Positions 9,271 to 18,350 of a DNA stretch of 64,000 bases are shown in pieces (positions within the stretch are counted from its first letter, which is position 1; every line of letters begins with the position of its first letter). The stretch spans positions 3,216,501-3,280,500 of the forward strand of contig NZ_CP041330.1 of NCBI RefSeq assembly GCF_013394165.1, written 5' to 3'. Below the pieces are notes generated by a model, which did no database searches, had not been told where the DNA came from, and was given only the letters and a program-made list of their open reading frames with translations. Both the position numbers and the translations under genes were made by a program. This stretch comes from Pseudoalteromonas sp. Scap06 (lineage in GTDB: Bacteria; Pseudomonadota; Gammaproteobacteria; Enterobacterales; Alteromonadaceae).

Positions 9271-9330
9271 GGGCGAGATTCTAGAGTAAGGTTTATTGGG
9301 ATGCAACCAAAAAATTAAAAAAAATGTGAT
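9271..9330 (-). promoter_or_regulatory. Stringent-type promoter of the tRNA-tuf operon with UP element
   Basis: On the minus strand: -35 TTGCAT (9301-9306), 17-bp spacer, -10 TAGAAT (9278-9283), then a GC-rich discriminator CTCGCCC (9271-9277) of the kind that makes rRNA and tRNA promoters sensitive to ppGpp. Upstream of the -35 lies an A/T-only-like tract (9307-9325) resembling an UP element. The tRNA start is about 15 bases beyond the inferred transcription start. Confidence 0.78.
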
Positions 9331-9382
9331 TTTATGCTTCAAACGCTCACTATTCGCGCAAAAAGCAGTTTTTTTGTTGTTT

Positions 9383-10081
9383 TTAACTCTTTTTAGCTAA
9401 CTCATACCAGTAATTTAAGCCTTTCATCACTAGCATTGGGTCGAAAATACTGTCTGAAAAATGCCCTTGTAATAGCTGACCATAACCACCAGCAAAAATT
9501 AAAAGGCTATTTTTTGTATTCAAATGCAGCTTTGCTTGTTCAATTGCGCCAATAGTTGCCACTAAAGCGCCATTTTTTAATCCGTTAGGGGTATTTTTGC
9601 CAAGCTCATTAGCAAATGGCGTGTTTGCATCATCAAATACGCGCTGAGTATTTTGGGTGAGTGAGGCAGTCATTAAATCAAGCCCTGGTAATATCCAACC
9701 ACCTAAGTGCTGCCCATCAATATTAAGGACGTCTATAGTCGTTGCCGTGCCTGCATCAACAACAATTGCGGCCGTATTAGGGTAAAGCGTGTAGCCACTA
9801 ATGAGCGCCAACCATCTATCTATACCCAAATTACCCACTTGTTGATACGCGCAATGTAACGTACCTAGTTCATGACTAACCGTAGCCTCAAAGCAATCGA
9901 TATTTTGTGCTTGGGCTTTTTCTAATAGCTGCTTAAGTAATTCACTACGGCCCACACAAGCGTATACAACAACCGTAATTTGCAGCCATGGAATATTATT
10001 AGTATCGCATGGCTGTATTTGCCCACCTTGCCACAATACAGCTTTGAGTGAGGTATTACCTACATCAATGAGTAATCTCAT
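9383..10081 (-). CDS. coaX: Type III pantothenate kinase
   Basis: A 232-residue CoaX-type pantothenate kinase, the first step of coenzyme A synthesis. ASKHA-fold motifs: the N-terminal phosphate-binding DVGNTSLK, the pantothenate-binding GIDRWLALI and the second phosphate loop VDAGTATTID. Its ATG overlaps the birA stop by four bases (ATGA). In E. coli this position between birA and thrU is held by coaA (type I kinase), so an unrelated enzyme for the same step occupies the same locus. Confidence 0.93.
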   Translation of the reverse strand: MRLLIDVGNTSLKAVLWQGGQIQPCDTNNIPWLQITVVVYACVGRSELLKQLLEKAQAQNIDCFEATVSHELGTLHCAYQQVGNLGIDRWLALISGYTLYPNTAAIVVDAGTATTIDVLNIDGQHLGGWILPGLDLMTASLTQNTQRVFDDANTPFANELGKNTPNGLKNGALVATIGAIEQAKLHLNTKNSLLIFAGGYGQLLQGHFSDSIFDPMLVMKGLNYWYELAKKS

Positions 10082-11070
10082 GCTTGCGCCTTTCTTAATG
10101 AAATCTCACCGCCATAATAACTTTTCACTTCACCGTCTTGGCGAATACGTACACCACCGTGCGCATCTATACCTTCACAAATGCCACACCAACTTCGATG
10201 TCCGGTATTAAGCTCTACCTGCTGACCAGCAAATGCATTTAATGCATTCCATTGTTGATACATAGTTTGTAAGCCATTCTCACGATATTGCGCTAAGCGT
10301 TGCTCTAAACAATAAGTTAATGAAGCTACTAGTTGATTTTTATCTAGCTGCTGGGTGTGCTGACTTAAATCGGTCCACGCTTGGTCAATGTACTGACTGG
10401 CACTTTGTGGCATATTTAAATTAATACCAATCCCTATTACCAACTGACATGGCCCTTGTGGCTGCCCATCTAATTCTACCAAGACACCTGCGAGTTTTTG
10501 TTTGTTTATATAAATGTCGTTTGGCCATTTAAGCTCTACTTCAATACCATAAAGTGCTTTTATCGCATCATACACCGCTAAACCAACAGCAATCGATACG
10601 CCCATCGCGGCTTGTAAACCATCATCTAAGCGCCAAAAATAACTGTAGTATAAGTTTGCACCAAAGGGTGATTGCCATACTCGGCCTCGACGCCCCCGCC
10701 CTGCTTGCTGCATTTCGGCTACAATCACGGTACCCGATTTTAGTGCTGCTTTAGCTTGAATGCGGCGCATTAACTCGCTGTTGGTTGAATCAATCAGTGG
10801 TTGCACTTCAATATTCGCGGTATTAGCGCCTAACTCAGCATAGTGCTGCTGTATGCTTTGCTGATTAAGTAAACCTACTTGGTTATTTAAGCAATAGCCT
10901 TTACCTGTAACTTTAAATACATCTAAGCCCATAGCCTGTAAGCTTTGAATATGCTTACTTACCGCCGCGCGACTTATTCCTAATTCATCGCCTAGTGCTT
11001 GCCCAGAGACGAACCCACCTTCATTCAGTGCATTTAAAATAGCCAGCTTGTTTCCATCAGGTGCCTTCAT
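10078..11070 (-). CDS. birA: Biotin-protein ligase and biotin operon repressor
   Basis: A 330-residue bifunctional BirA. An N-terminal winged helix (ALGDELGISRAAVSKHIQSL) precedes the ligase core with the biotinyl-AMP loop GRGRRGR and the catalytic KWPND, and a C-terminal SH3-like domain. The ATG at 11070 gives MKAPDGNKLAIL and overlaps the murB stop (ATGA); a start nine codons earlier lies inside murB and is unlikely. The winged helix implies it still represses biotin genes elsewhere. Confidence 0.95.
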   Translation of the reverse strand: MKAPDGNKLAILNALNEGGFVSGQALGDELGISRAAVSKHIQSLQAMGLDVFKVTGKGYCLNNQVGLLNQQSIQQHYAELGANTANIEVQPLIDSTNSELMRRIQAKAALKSGTVIVAEMQQAGRGRRGRVWQSPFGANLYYSYFWRLDDGLQAAMGVSIAVGLAVYDAIKALYGIEVELKWPNDIYINKQKLAGVLVELDGQPQGPCQLVIGIGINLNMPQSASQYIDQAWTDLSQHTQQLDKNQLVASLTYCLEQRLAQYRENGLQTMYQQWNALNAFAGQQVELNTGHRSWCGICEGIDAHGGVRIRQDGEVKSYYGGEISLRKAQA

Positions 11071-12077
11071 ACTGATTGCTCCAAAGAGATATGGCATTCA
11101 TTGTGTTGATCAATTAACCGCACTTCATGTTCTAAACTTATGTTGTAACGTGTTAAAACAATATCCTGAATGTGAGCAATCATATTAATTAAATCATCCC
11201 CTGTACTATTACCATGATTAACTAGTACCAGCGCTTGTTGTTGATGCACTTCTATACCTGCAATTTTATATCCCTTCAATCCCGCTTGCTCTATTAACCA
11301 CCCTGCAGCCACTTTATGGTGACCGGCACCATGCGGGTAATGAGGTACCTCAGGATATGTCGTAATTAACTGCGCTAATTCACTATTGGTGATAATAGGG
11401 TTCTTAAAAAAACTGCCCGCATTAGCCAGCTTATAGGGATTTGGGAGTTTGCTGTTACGCGTTTGTATCACTTGTGCGCACACTTGCTGTGGCGTCGGGT
11501 TTTTTAGTTGTTGTAGCGGGCCATAACTGAGTACTGGCTGCCATATTTTGGACAACTTAAAGTGCACTTGGGTGATCACTGCTTTATTTTTTAGCGCGTG
11601 TTTAAATACCGATTCACGATAAGCAAAGTGACATTGCTGATTAGTTAAAGATTTAAAGCTACCGCTATCAATATCAAAATAGTCAACAGCTTCAATAAAC
11701 TGAGCTATTTCTACGCCATAGGCACCAATATTTTGTACTGGTGCAGCACCGACTGTACCAGGTATGAGGGCTAAATTTTCAAACCCCGCGATACCTTGCT
11801 CCAGCAAGTAAGTCACTAATTGATGCCAATTTTCACCGGCAGCTACACTAACTAAAAAGTCATGCGAGCGCTCAGTTATAGTAATGCCTTGGGTTGCCAT
11901 TTTAATGACCGTGCCTGCATAGTCATTTAAAAAAATAGTATTGCTGCCCTCACCCAACAAACAAAAAGGGACTTTAAAGCACTGACTTTTAAGCTGCGCT
12001 GAGTCGGTAATCTCGACAAAATTTTGGCATTGGCTACTTAATGCAAATGTATGTAAGGGTTGTAATGAGTGCGGCAC
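11067..12077 (-). CDS. murB: UDP-N-acetylenolpyruvoylglucosamine reductase
   Basis: A 336-residue type I MurB, the FAD enzyme that makes UDP-N-acetylmuramate for peptidoglycan. FAD-binding LGEGSNTIF, the NIGAYGVEIAQF block, YRESVFK and the proton-donating Ser in GSFFKNP are present, with a C-terminal AGLKGYKIAGIEVH. The GTG start at 12077 gives PHSLQPLHTFAL, matching E. coli MurB from its second residue, and GAGGG lies eight bases upstream. First gene of the murB-birA-coaX operon, whose two junctions are both four-base ATGA overlaps. Confidence 0.95.
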   Translation of the reverse strand: MPHSLQPLHTFALSSQCQNFVEITDSAQLKSQCFKVPFCLLGEGSNTIFLNDYAGTVIKMATQGITITERSHDFLVSVAAGENWHQLVTYLLEQGIAGFENLALIPGTVGAAPVQNIGAYGVEIAQFIEAVDYFDIDSGSFKSLTNQQCHFAYRESVFKHALKNKAVITQVHFKLSKIWQPVLSYGPLQQLKNPTPQQVCAQVIQTRNSKLPNPYKLANAGSFFKNPIITNSELAQLITTYPEVPHYPHGAGHHKVAAGWLIEQAGLKGYKIAGIEVHQQQALVLVNHGNSTGDDLINMIAHIQDIVLTRYNISLEHEVRLIDQHNECHISLEQSV

Positions 12078-12221
12078 AAAGCCCTCTAAAGGTAGCAGAA
12101 ATTAATCGCTCTAGTTTAACTCATCGTCGCAAATTGCGCATCAGCTTGTAAAAATTGTTCAACCCACTGCAGCAATCATGATATAAAACCTGCACTTTTT
12201 TTATTTGTACTCAAGGTAATT

Positions 12222-14063
12222 ATGAAAATCAAACCTCTTTTTTTAAGCCTAGCTATGGCAGGTATGTGCTCGCAAGCAATGGCCAGCGCTATTGATCAAA
12301 ATTCCTACGCCAACCTTGATGATGTTATCACCACGCATTTAAACCTTGATTTAGACATCGACTTTGCTGATAAGCAATTGGAAGGTTTTGTTGAGCATAC
12401 GCTACAGTGGCAAAATGCCAACAGTAAAAAGCTAGTACTTGATACCCGTGACCTTGATATTGATAAAGTGATGTATCAAACGGCAAATGGTAATTGGCAT
12501 AAAGCTAGTTTCAACCTTGCTAACCGCGATGATGTTAAAGGCTCAAAACTAACTATTACCTTTAAAAATCAAGCACAAAAAGTTCGTATTTACTATAACA
12601 GCCGCCCAGAAGCGTCTGGCTTACAGTGGTTAACGCCAGAGCAAACTGCCAGTAAAACTCACCCGTTTATGTATAGCCAGTCACAAGCGATTCATGCACG
12701 TAGTTGGATCCCAGTGCAAGACACCCCAGCAATGCGTGTAACTTATAATGCGCGCATTCATACCCCTGAGGATATTCGTGCAGTAATGAGTGCTGATAAT
12801 AAAGATGCTCTTTATAAAGATGGTGATTACCACTTCACTATGCCACAAGCTATTTCACCTTACTTAATTGCAATTGGTGCAGGTAACTTAGAATTTAAGG
12901 CCATGTCTAAGCAAACTGGTATTTTTGCAGAGCCGACTATTTTAGACGCCTCGGTTGCTGAATTTAATGACACCCAAGCGATGATCGACAAAACCAATGC
13001 CATGTACGGCGACTATGCATGGGGTCGTTATGATTTACTTATGCTACCACCTAGCTTTCCGTTTGGTGGTATGGAAAACCCACGCTTATCATTTATTACG
13101 CCTACGGTTGTTGCTGGCGATAAAAGCTTAGTTAATCTGATTGCGCATGAACTTGCACATTCTTGGTCTGGCAACTTAGTGACGAACGCTACATGGGAAG
13201 ATTTATGGTTAAACGAAGGTTTTACCTCTTACGTTGAAAACCGCATTATGGAAGAGGTATTTGGGCGTGACCGTGCTGTTATGGAACAAGCACTTGATGC
13301 AGCTGGCCTACGTGCGCAACTTAAAACCATTGATGCCCCAGATACACGCCTTAATTTAAAACTAAATGGCCGTGATCCGGATGATGCGTTTAGCTCAGTG
13401 CCTTACACAAAAGGTCAGCTATTTTTAATTTACCTAGAAGAAAAATACGGCCGTGATAAGTTTGATGACTTTGTTAAGACCTATTTTAATGAGTTTGCAT
13501 TTAAATCGCTAACCACTGCGCAATTTGTTTCTTACATCAAAGCTAACTTAATTGAAAAGTATCCAGGCGTAGTGAGCATGGATAAAGTAAACGAGTGGAT
13601 TTTTCAGCCCGGTTTACCAAGTGATGCACCTAACCCAACCTCTGACGCGTTCGATAAAGTCGATACTGTAACAGCGAGCTGGTTAAAAGGGGATACAACT
13701 GCCGCACAATTACCCACTGCAAATTGGACTGTGCATGAGTGGCTACACTTTTTAAACAACTTACCGCGCGATTTAAGCATTGAAAAAATGACTGAATTAG
13801 ACGGCGAGTTTAACTTAACCCAATCAACCAACGCAGAACGTGCGTTTGCATGGTACATGCTAGCAGTAGGTAATGGTTACCAACCGATTTACCCTGCGCT
13901 TGATAAGCATTTATCGGGTATTGGTCGTCGTAAGCTTATCGTGCCGCTTTATAAAGCGCTTATTACCAATGGTAAAAAAGATTGGGCACAAAGCGTATAC
14001 TTAAAAGCACGTCCGGGTTATCACCCACTGGCACAAGGTACCATTGACGCATTATTTAAATAG
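12222..14063 (+). CDS. Secreted M1 family aminopeptidase (LTA4-hydrolase-like)
   Basis: A 613-residue zinc aminopeptidase. Signal peptide of about 21 residues (ends AMAS). The exopeptidase motif GGMENP is at residues 282-287; HELAH at 309-313 and Glu332 make the HEXXH-X18-E zinc site; a catalytic Tyr region (VPYTKGQLFL) follows. The C-terminal 150 residues form the helical domain seen in leukotriene-A4-hydrolase-like members. Divergent from murB, monocistronic, with a shared bidirectional terminator downstream. Likely periplasmic or secreted peptide trimming. Confidence 0.93.
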   Translation: MKIKPLFLSLAMAGMCSQAMASAIDQNSYANLDDVITTHLNLDLDIDFADKQLEGFVEHTLQWQNANSKKLVLDTRDLDIDKVMYQTANGNWHKASFNLANRDDVKGSKLTITFKNQAQKVRIYYNSRPEASGLQWLTPEQTASKTHPFMYSQSQAIHARSWIPVQDTPAMRVTYNARIHTPEDIRAVMSADNKDALYKDGDYHFTMPQAISPYLIAIGAGNLEFKAMSKQTGIFAEPTILDASVAEFNDTQAMIDKTNAMYGDYAWGRYDLLMLPPSFPFGGMENPRLSFITPTVVAGDKSLVNLIAHELAHSWSGNLVTNATWEDLWLNEGFTSYVENRIMEEVFGRDRAVMEQALDAAGLRAQLKTIDAPDTRLNLKLNGRDPDDAFSSVPYTKGQLFLIYLEEKYGRDKFDDFVKTYFNEFAFKSLTTAQFVSYIKANLIEKYPGVVSMDKVNEWIFQPGLPSDAPNPTSDAFDKVDTVTASWLKGDTTAAQLPTANWTVHEWLHFLNNLPRDLSIEKMTELDGEFNLTQSTNAERAFAWYMLAVGNGYQPIYPALDKHLSGIGRRKLIVPLYKALITNGKKDWAQSVYLKARPGYHPLAQGTIDALFK

Positions 14064-14078
14064 CGTTATCAATAAATT

Positions 14079-14105
14079 AAAAAGGGCCAACTTGGCCCTT
14101 TTTTA
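14079..14105. terminator. Bidirectional terminator between aminopeptidase and DUF2057 genes
   Basis: AAAGGGCCAA / TTGGCCCTTT hairpin with a two-base centre and A/T runs on both sides, so it can end both convergent transcripts. Confidence 0.85.
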
Positions 14106-14113
14106 ATGCTTAA

Positions 14114-14716
14114 TTATTTTGTTACTTTATCTAAAAAAGCCTGCCTTTCAGCGAGCGTTGCTTGTTGCCACCAAAAGTCGAGCATATTGGCAGCGCTTGG
14201 CATGCCCTTACCATTAATTGGCGCAATCGGTTTAATTGGGCGACTTGGTTTTTGTGGGCCGGCAGGGGTTTCTGAGGCCTGCTGATTAAACTGTGAACTT
14301 TGTAGTTGTCGTTCAGCTATCACATTTAATGGCTCAGCTAAGGTACTGCCTTTTGCTTTTAAGCTTACTTGCGGTGCCTCAGCAAATACTTTTGCTGCCA
14401 CCGCATTTTCAGCACGATTAAATACTAAGGTGTAATCTTTACCTGCTTCAACGGTTACATTGACCCAAAAGGGCTCTGACTCAATCACTTCGTGATCGTC
14501 ATAACCTAAATCATATAAATCTGTGTATTTAAGCTTTAACTGATAAGTACCCGGTGCTAACTCAACATCATCAACACGACTAAAAATCGAACTTTCAATG
14601 ACTCGTTCACCCACTTGTAAAGGAACAAACTCCTCGGGAAAGTGAATGTTTTCTGCCAAACTAGATGCACTCACCAAGAGCGCCGCTACACTGCCTAATA
14701 ATATTGATTTACGCAT
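14114..14716 (-). CDS. DUF2057 (YccT-like) periplasmic protein
   Basis: A 200-residue exported protein. The signal peptide ends ASSLAE. The following region, with FVPLQVGERVIESSIFSR, the APGTYQLKLKYTDLY strand pair and FWVNVTVEAGKDYTLVFN, is typical of DUF2057/YccT. The C-terminal tail is Pro/Lys-rich, then a helix ending LAERQAFLDKVTK. In E. coli the YccT member (CsgI) restrains curli assembly; no such role can be claimed here, though a CsgD-like regulator lies 0.7 kb away. The ATG at 14716 has a good ribosome binding site (AGGAGT); a longer start is not needed. Confidence 0.78.
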   Translation of the reverse strand: MRKSILLGSVAALLVSASSLAENIHFPEEFVPLQVGERVIESSIFSRVDDVELAPGTYQLKLKYTDLYDLGYDDHEVIESEPFWVNVTVEAGKDYTLVFNRAENAVAAKVFAEAPQVSLKAKGSTLAEPLNVIAERQLQSSQFNQQASETPAGPQKPSRPIKPIAPINGKGMPSAANMLDFWWQQATLAERQAFLDKVTK

Positions 14717-14808
14717 AATTACTCCTTTAGTTGATTTCAGTTTGACACTGCTGGCAAAATTTGTCATTAGTGGTATACATATTAATCGAAAAAATTAGAG
14801 TCATCATT

Positions 14809-15180
14809 ATGAGTCAAGAGACTATTTTTACTAAAATTATTAATCGTGAAATTCCTGCTGACATTATTTACGAAGACGACCTAGCACTTGCATTTAAAGA
14901 TATTAACCCTCAAGCACCCTTTCATGCGTTGATTATTCCTAAACAAGCCATTGCCACGATTAATGATGTCACTGAGGAAAACTCACATCTTGTTGGTCAT
15001 CTATATGTGGTAGCGGCTAAGCTTGCCAAACAACTTAATTTTAGCGATGACGGCTACCGCGTGGTGATGAACTGCAATGAACACGGTGGACAAACCGTTT
15101 ACCATATTCATTTGCATATGCTAGCGGGAAAAGAAATGGGCTGGCCTCCGTATCAAAACACTAAAAAAGTTGCGCTATAA
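14809..15180 (+). CDS. hinT: HIT family purine nucleoside phosphoramidase
   Basis: A 123-residue HinT-type protein. IFTKIINREIPADIIYEDD at the start and the histidine triad HIHLHM near residue 103 define the family, with the C-terminal GWPPY. It hydrolyses nucleoside phosphoramidates such as AMP-lysine. Divergently transcribed from the DUF2057 gene; the ATG at 14809 fits the family start, while an in-frame upstream GTG/ATG lies in the promoter region. Confidence 0.93.
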   Translation: MSQETIFTKIINREIPADIIYEDDLALAFKDINPQAPFHALIIPKQAIATINDVTEENSHLVGHLYVVAAKLAKQLNFSDDGYRVVMNCNEHGGQTVYHIHLHMLAGKEMGWPPYQNTKKVAL

Positions 15181-15390
15181 TCACTCATTAAATCCTGTAT
15201 CTTAAAAAATACATTAAAAATACGGCGTTTTTCTTATATACCAAAAAAACAATTACTTATTTGCAACATTTTATGTTTAAATAATCGTAAATCGCACCTT
15301 TTCGCCAGTGAAATTGTTACTCCCTAATACAAAAGGTGTGCAGGGATCGTGGTAAGATTAATTAGCCAGCTTTATAAAAGAGTAAAATAC

Positions 15391-16047
15391 ATGAGCAGTT
15401 CAGCCTTTTTGTTGTTAGATGAAGAACCAATTAACACTATTGGTATTAACGTTTTAGAGCCTTTGTTAAAAACGCAGGGCCTAGACGTAACTACAGGTAC
15501 GAATATTTTAGATGTTCCGGTAGGTACTCGCTTATTGTTCATTGAAACATCAAGTAAAGACGCATGGACTAAGCTAAAAGAGCAGCTCGTTAATTTACGC
15601 GTCAAATGCGATATTGTGTTGTTTAATTTAGATGAAAACCCAGAGCTTGCTAATCGTGCATTACTCAGTGGTATTCGCGGTGTATTTTACACCACCGATA
15701 ATGCTGACGTATTAATGAAAGGGATTCGTTTACTACTTGAAGATCAGCTTTGGTATCGTCGTGATATTATGTGTAATGCGCTCAACCGTATGCTGCAATT
15801 TAACAAAGACGCACTACATAAGCTAACTGATGGCGATATTGAGCCAATCAAACTCACTAAACGTGAAAAAGCGATTATCTCGTTAATGAGTAACGGGTCG
15901 AAAAATAAAGAAATTGCTGAAGAGTTAAGCATTAGCCCACACACGGTTAAAACTCACTTATACAGCGCATTTAGAAAAACTAAATGCCGTAACCGTATTG
16001 AACTACTCTCTTGGGCACAACAAAATATTCCTGACGAAATTCGTTAA
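15391..16047 (+). CDS. CsgD/VpsT-like LuxR-type regulator with degenerate receiver
   Basis: A 218-residue regulator. The N-terminal domain has receiver-like spacing, but where the phosphoacceptor Asp is expected there is Asn (VLFNLDENPE), and the acidic pocket reads LLLDEEP. A WYRR motif near residues 125-128 (nt 15753-15765) sits where VpsT has its c-di-GMP-binding W-[FLM]-[TS]-R. The C-terminal LuxR helix-turn-helix (LTKREKAIISLM, NKEIAEELSISPHTVKTHL) is intact. The layout matches CsgD/VpsT biofilm regulators. The ATG at 15391 is preferred over a GTG at 15349. Followed by a terminator and a hybrid kinase. Confidence 0.8.
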   Translation: MSSSAFLLLDEEPINTIGINVLEPLLKTQGLDVTTGTNILDVPVGTRLLFIETSSKDAWTKLKEQLVNLRVKCDIVLFNLDENPELANRALLSGIRGVFYTTDNADVLMKGIRLLLEDQLWYRRDIMCNALNRMLQFNKDALHKLTDGDIEPIKLTKREKAIISLMSNGSKNKEIAEELSISPHTVKTHLYSAFRKTKCRNRIELLSWAQQNIPDEIR

Positions 16048-16069
16048 GGCTTATTTAAATAAATTTAAT

Positions 16070-16094
16070 ACAGGCACTTCAGGTGCCTGTTTTT
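16070..16094 (+). terminator. Terminator between CsgD-like regulator and hybrid kinase
   Basis: ACAGGCAC / GTGCCTGT hairpin with a 5-base loop and TTTTTA. It ends 34 bases before the kinase ATG, so the kinase is probably expressed by read-through or from its own promoter. Confidence 0.82.
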
Positions 16095-16127
16095 ATATCT
16101 TCTTTAAAAATCGCTGTTGGGGTCTTA

Positions 16128-18284
16128 ATGCTCGACTCATTTACGCTTTATTTTGCCAGTATCGCTGTTATGACAGTGATGACGTTACTGAACTTTTTAA
16201 CTTGGCGTACCAATAAGCATGTCCCCGGCACGTTACTTTATATCTCCTACCCTTTACTACTATTAGCCGCCATTGTGGGCTTTGCGCTCATAGGTAAAAT
16301 CCCTGAAAAGCTTGCCATTACCTTTGCTAATAGCATGATGTTTTTAGCGTCCATTGTGCATTGCTTATCGCTGAGTCAGTTTTTAAATTATCGTGGTCGT
16401 GGTTTTAAATTTGTTTGCCTATTTACCGCTGCCAGCGCTTTATTGCTTGTTTACTTCACTTTTTTTCAGCCATCTATGCGCTCACGGGTTTATATTTCTG
16501 ACTTTCAACATATTGTAGAAGCCGCTTTTTTACTATTTGTTTTTTTTAAATATGCGCGAAAACCTTATCCTAATGCCAGTATTGTTTACATTATTATTTT
16601 AACCTTGGTTGCAGCCAGTTTTATCACTCGAACTATTTTTATGGATCGCGTTGCACAACAAGATGCAATATTAAACCCATGGTTTGACTCACTATTATTT
16701 TTGAACAGTGTGATTGCCCCTATGTTTTATGCAGCCGGTATGGCTCTATTGTGTAATGAACGCAGAGAATTAAGGCTTAATAAACTTACCGAAAAAGCAC
16801 ACAAAGACTTAGAGATTCGCGGGCTCTTTTTATCAACTATAAGCCATGAAATACGCACCCCATTAAACGGCATTTTAGGCAGCGCACAACTGGTGTTAAA
16901 CCAAACTAGCGACAGCCGCAATAAAGCTTATTGCGAAGCCATTATCAACTCAGCTGAGTCGCTCAACTTACTAGTAGATAAAGTACTGGAATACGCAAGC
17001 TTAGATCAGCATGACGAAGCCTTGTACGAAGAAGACATAGAATTCAAAACTTGGCTACAAAACTTATGCCTGCTGTTAAGTCCTCTGGCCGAACAAAAAC
17101 AGCTTAAATTTGAGCTTGCCTGTAACATCCCTGATAAAGCCTGTTATTACTGCGACCAACAAAAGCTCAGACAAATCATTATTAATCTTGTTGGTAATGC
17201 GATTAAATTTACCGACACCGGCACAGTAAAAGTGCAAATTGATTTAATTAATGAAACTCAGCTCGATCATACTCTTAAAGTAAGCGTACTCGATTCAGGC
17301 CCGGGTATTGAAAAAGATGAAATTGATTACTTAACTGAGCCCTACATTCAAAGCAGCGCCGGTAAGGAAAAAGGCGGAACGGGGCTTGGTCTGGCTATAA
17401 CTAGTCGCCTTCTCGATAAAATAAATAGCCAACTAGAAATCACCAGTGAGCTGGGAGTGGGTAGCGTATTTAGCTTTAACATGACACTAGCAATAGGTGA
17501 ACTTAGCCTTGTAGAGCAGCGCCATCAAAGTAAGGATTATTTAACCGGACTTGATGTGTTACTTGTTGAAGATTTAGATTTAAACCAAAAAATAGCCGTT
17601 GAATTTATGGCTGACGACGAACATAAAATTAAGCTCGCTAAAGATGGCAAAAGTGCGATTGAGTTGATGAAAAAATACCACTTTGATGTGGTGTTACTTG
17701 ATATGAACTTACCCGATTTAACAGGGCAGCAAGTGCTAAAAACACTCAAGCGAGTGGAGCATAAAAATCAGCGAACTCCGGTGCTGGCCTTTACTGCCAG
17801 TTTGAGCCCTGATGAAATAAAAGAATACTTAGCACTGGGTATTAAAGACATTGTTGGCAAGCCATTAAAGCAAGAAAAACTACGCCAAGCATTGAGTGAT
17901 TCACAGTCAACACAAACAGCTAGCATTGCCGTCGAGCTGATTGATACGTTATACGATGAAACCGCAACAGAGACCTTAACAAGCTCTTTTAGTATTGACG
18001 AAGTATCTTCTATTTATAATGAGTTTATCCTATCTGCGCGTAATAAGCTGAGCCGTTGCCAAGCTTTATTAGAGCAAGACCCCGAGCAATGCATTAAGTT
18101 ATTACATCGCCAAGCCAGCACCGCAATGCAACTTGGTTTTAATAGCTATGGACTGGCACTGAAAAAAATAGAACGACGCTTGCTTGATAAAAAGCCATTA
18201 AATAACTCATTAAATGAAGCCAGCACACTGTGGCAACACAGTTTAGAAGCCTATTTAAGGTATGTGCGCCAAGGGCTAGAGTAA
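16128..18284 (+). CDS. Hybrid sensor histidine kinase (7TM-HisKA-HATPase-REC-Hpt)
   Basis: A 718-residue membrane phosphorelay kinase. Seven hydrophobic segments (about residues 4-200) form the sensor. The HisKA H-box SHEIRTPLNG has His240. HATPase_c has the N-box NLVGNAIKF and glycine boxes DSGPGIE and GGTGLGLAI. A receiver follows with VEDLDLNQ, phosphoacceptor Asp525 (LLDMNLPD), Thr and Lys. The C-terminal Hpt-like helix has His660 in LLHRQASTAMQLG, where the usual HxxKG reads HRQAS. A GTG at 16083 lies within the terminator hairpin, so the ATG at 16128 is chosen. The partner may be the CsgD-like regulator just upstream, but that protein lacks a phosphoacceptor. Confidence 0.9.
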   Translation: MLDSFTLYFASIAVMTVMTLLNFLTWRTNKHVPGTLLYISYPLLLLAAIVGFALIGKIPEKLAITFANSMMFLASIVHCLSLSQFLNYRGRGFKFVCLFTAASALLLVYFTFFQPSMRSRVYISDFQHIVEAAFLLFVFFKYARKPYPNASIVYIIILTLVAASFITRTIFMDRVAQQDAILNPWFDSLLFLNSVIAPMFYAAGMALLCNERRELRLNKLTEKAHKDLEIRGLFLSTISHEIRTPLNGILGSAQLVLNQTSDSRNKAYCEAIINSAESLNLLVDKVLEYASLDQHDEALYEEDIEFKTWLQNLCLLLSPLAEQKQLKFELACNIPDKACYYCDQQKLRQIIINLVGNAIKFTDTGTVKVQIDLINETQLDHTLKVSVLDSGPGIEKDEIDYLTEPYIQSSAGKEKGGTGLGLAITSRLLDKINSQLEITSELGVGSVFSFNMTLAIGELSLVEQRHQSKDYLTGLDVLLVEDLDLNQKIAVEFMADDEHKIKLAKDGKSAIELMKKYHFDVVLLDMNLPDLTGQQVLKTLKRVEHKNQRTPVLAFTASLSPDEIKEYLALGIKDIVGKPLKQEKLRQALSDSQSTQTASIAVELIDTLYDETATETLTSSFSIDEVSSIYNEFILSARNKLSRCQALLEQDPEQCIKLLHRQASTAMQLGFNSYGLALKKIERRLLDKKPLNNSLNEASTLWQHSLEAYLRYVRQGLE

Positions 18285-18350
18285 TACGGTTACGGGCTAC
18301 CAAGTTTTACGACCGTAACAAATGATCAACCATATTTACTATTTATACTG

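Noticed and set aside
16083..16128. GTG at 16083 as the start of the hybrid kinase
   Set aside because: It forms the right arm of the terminator hairpin of the preceding gene; ATG at 16128 leads directly into the first membrane helix.
18291..18321. Inverted repeat GTTACGG / CCGTAAC after the hybrid kinase
   Set aside because: Long 17-base loop and no T-run, so not a credible terminator; probably chance.
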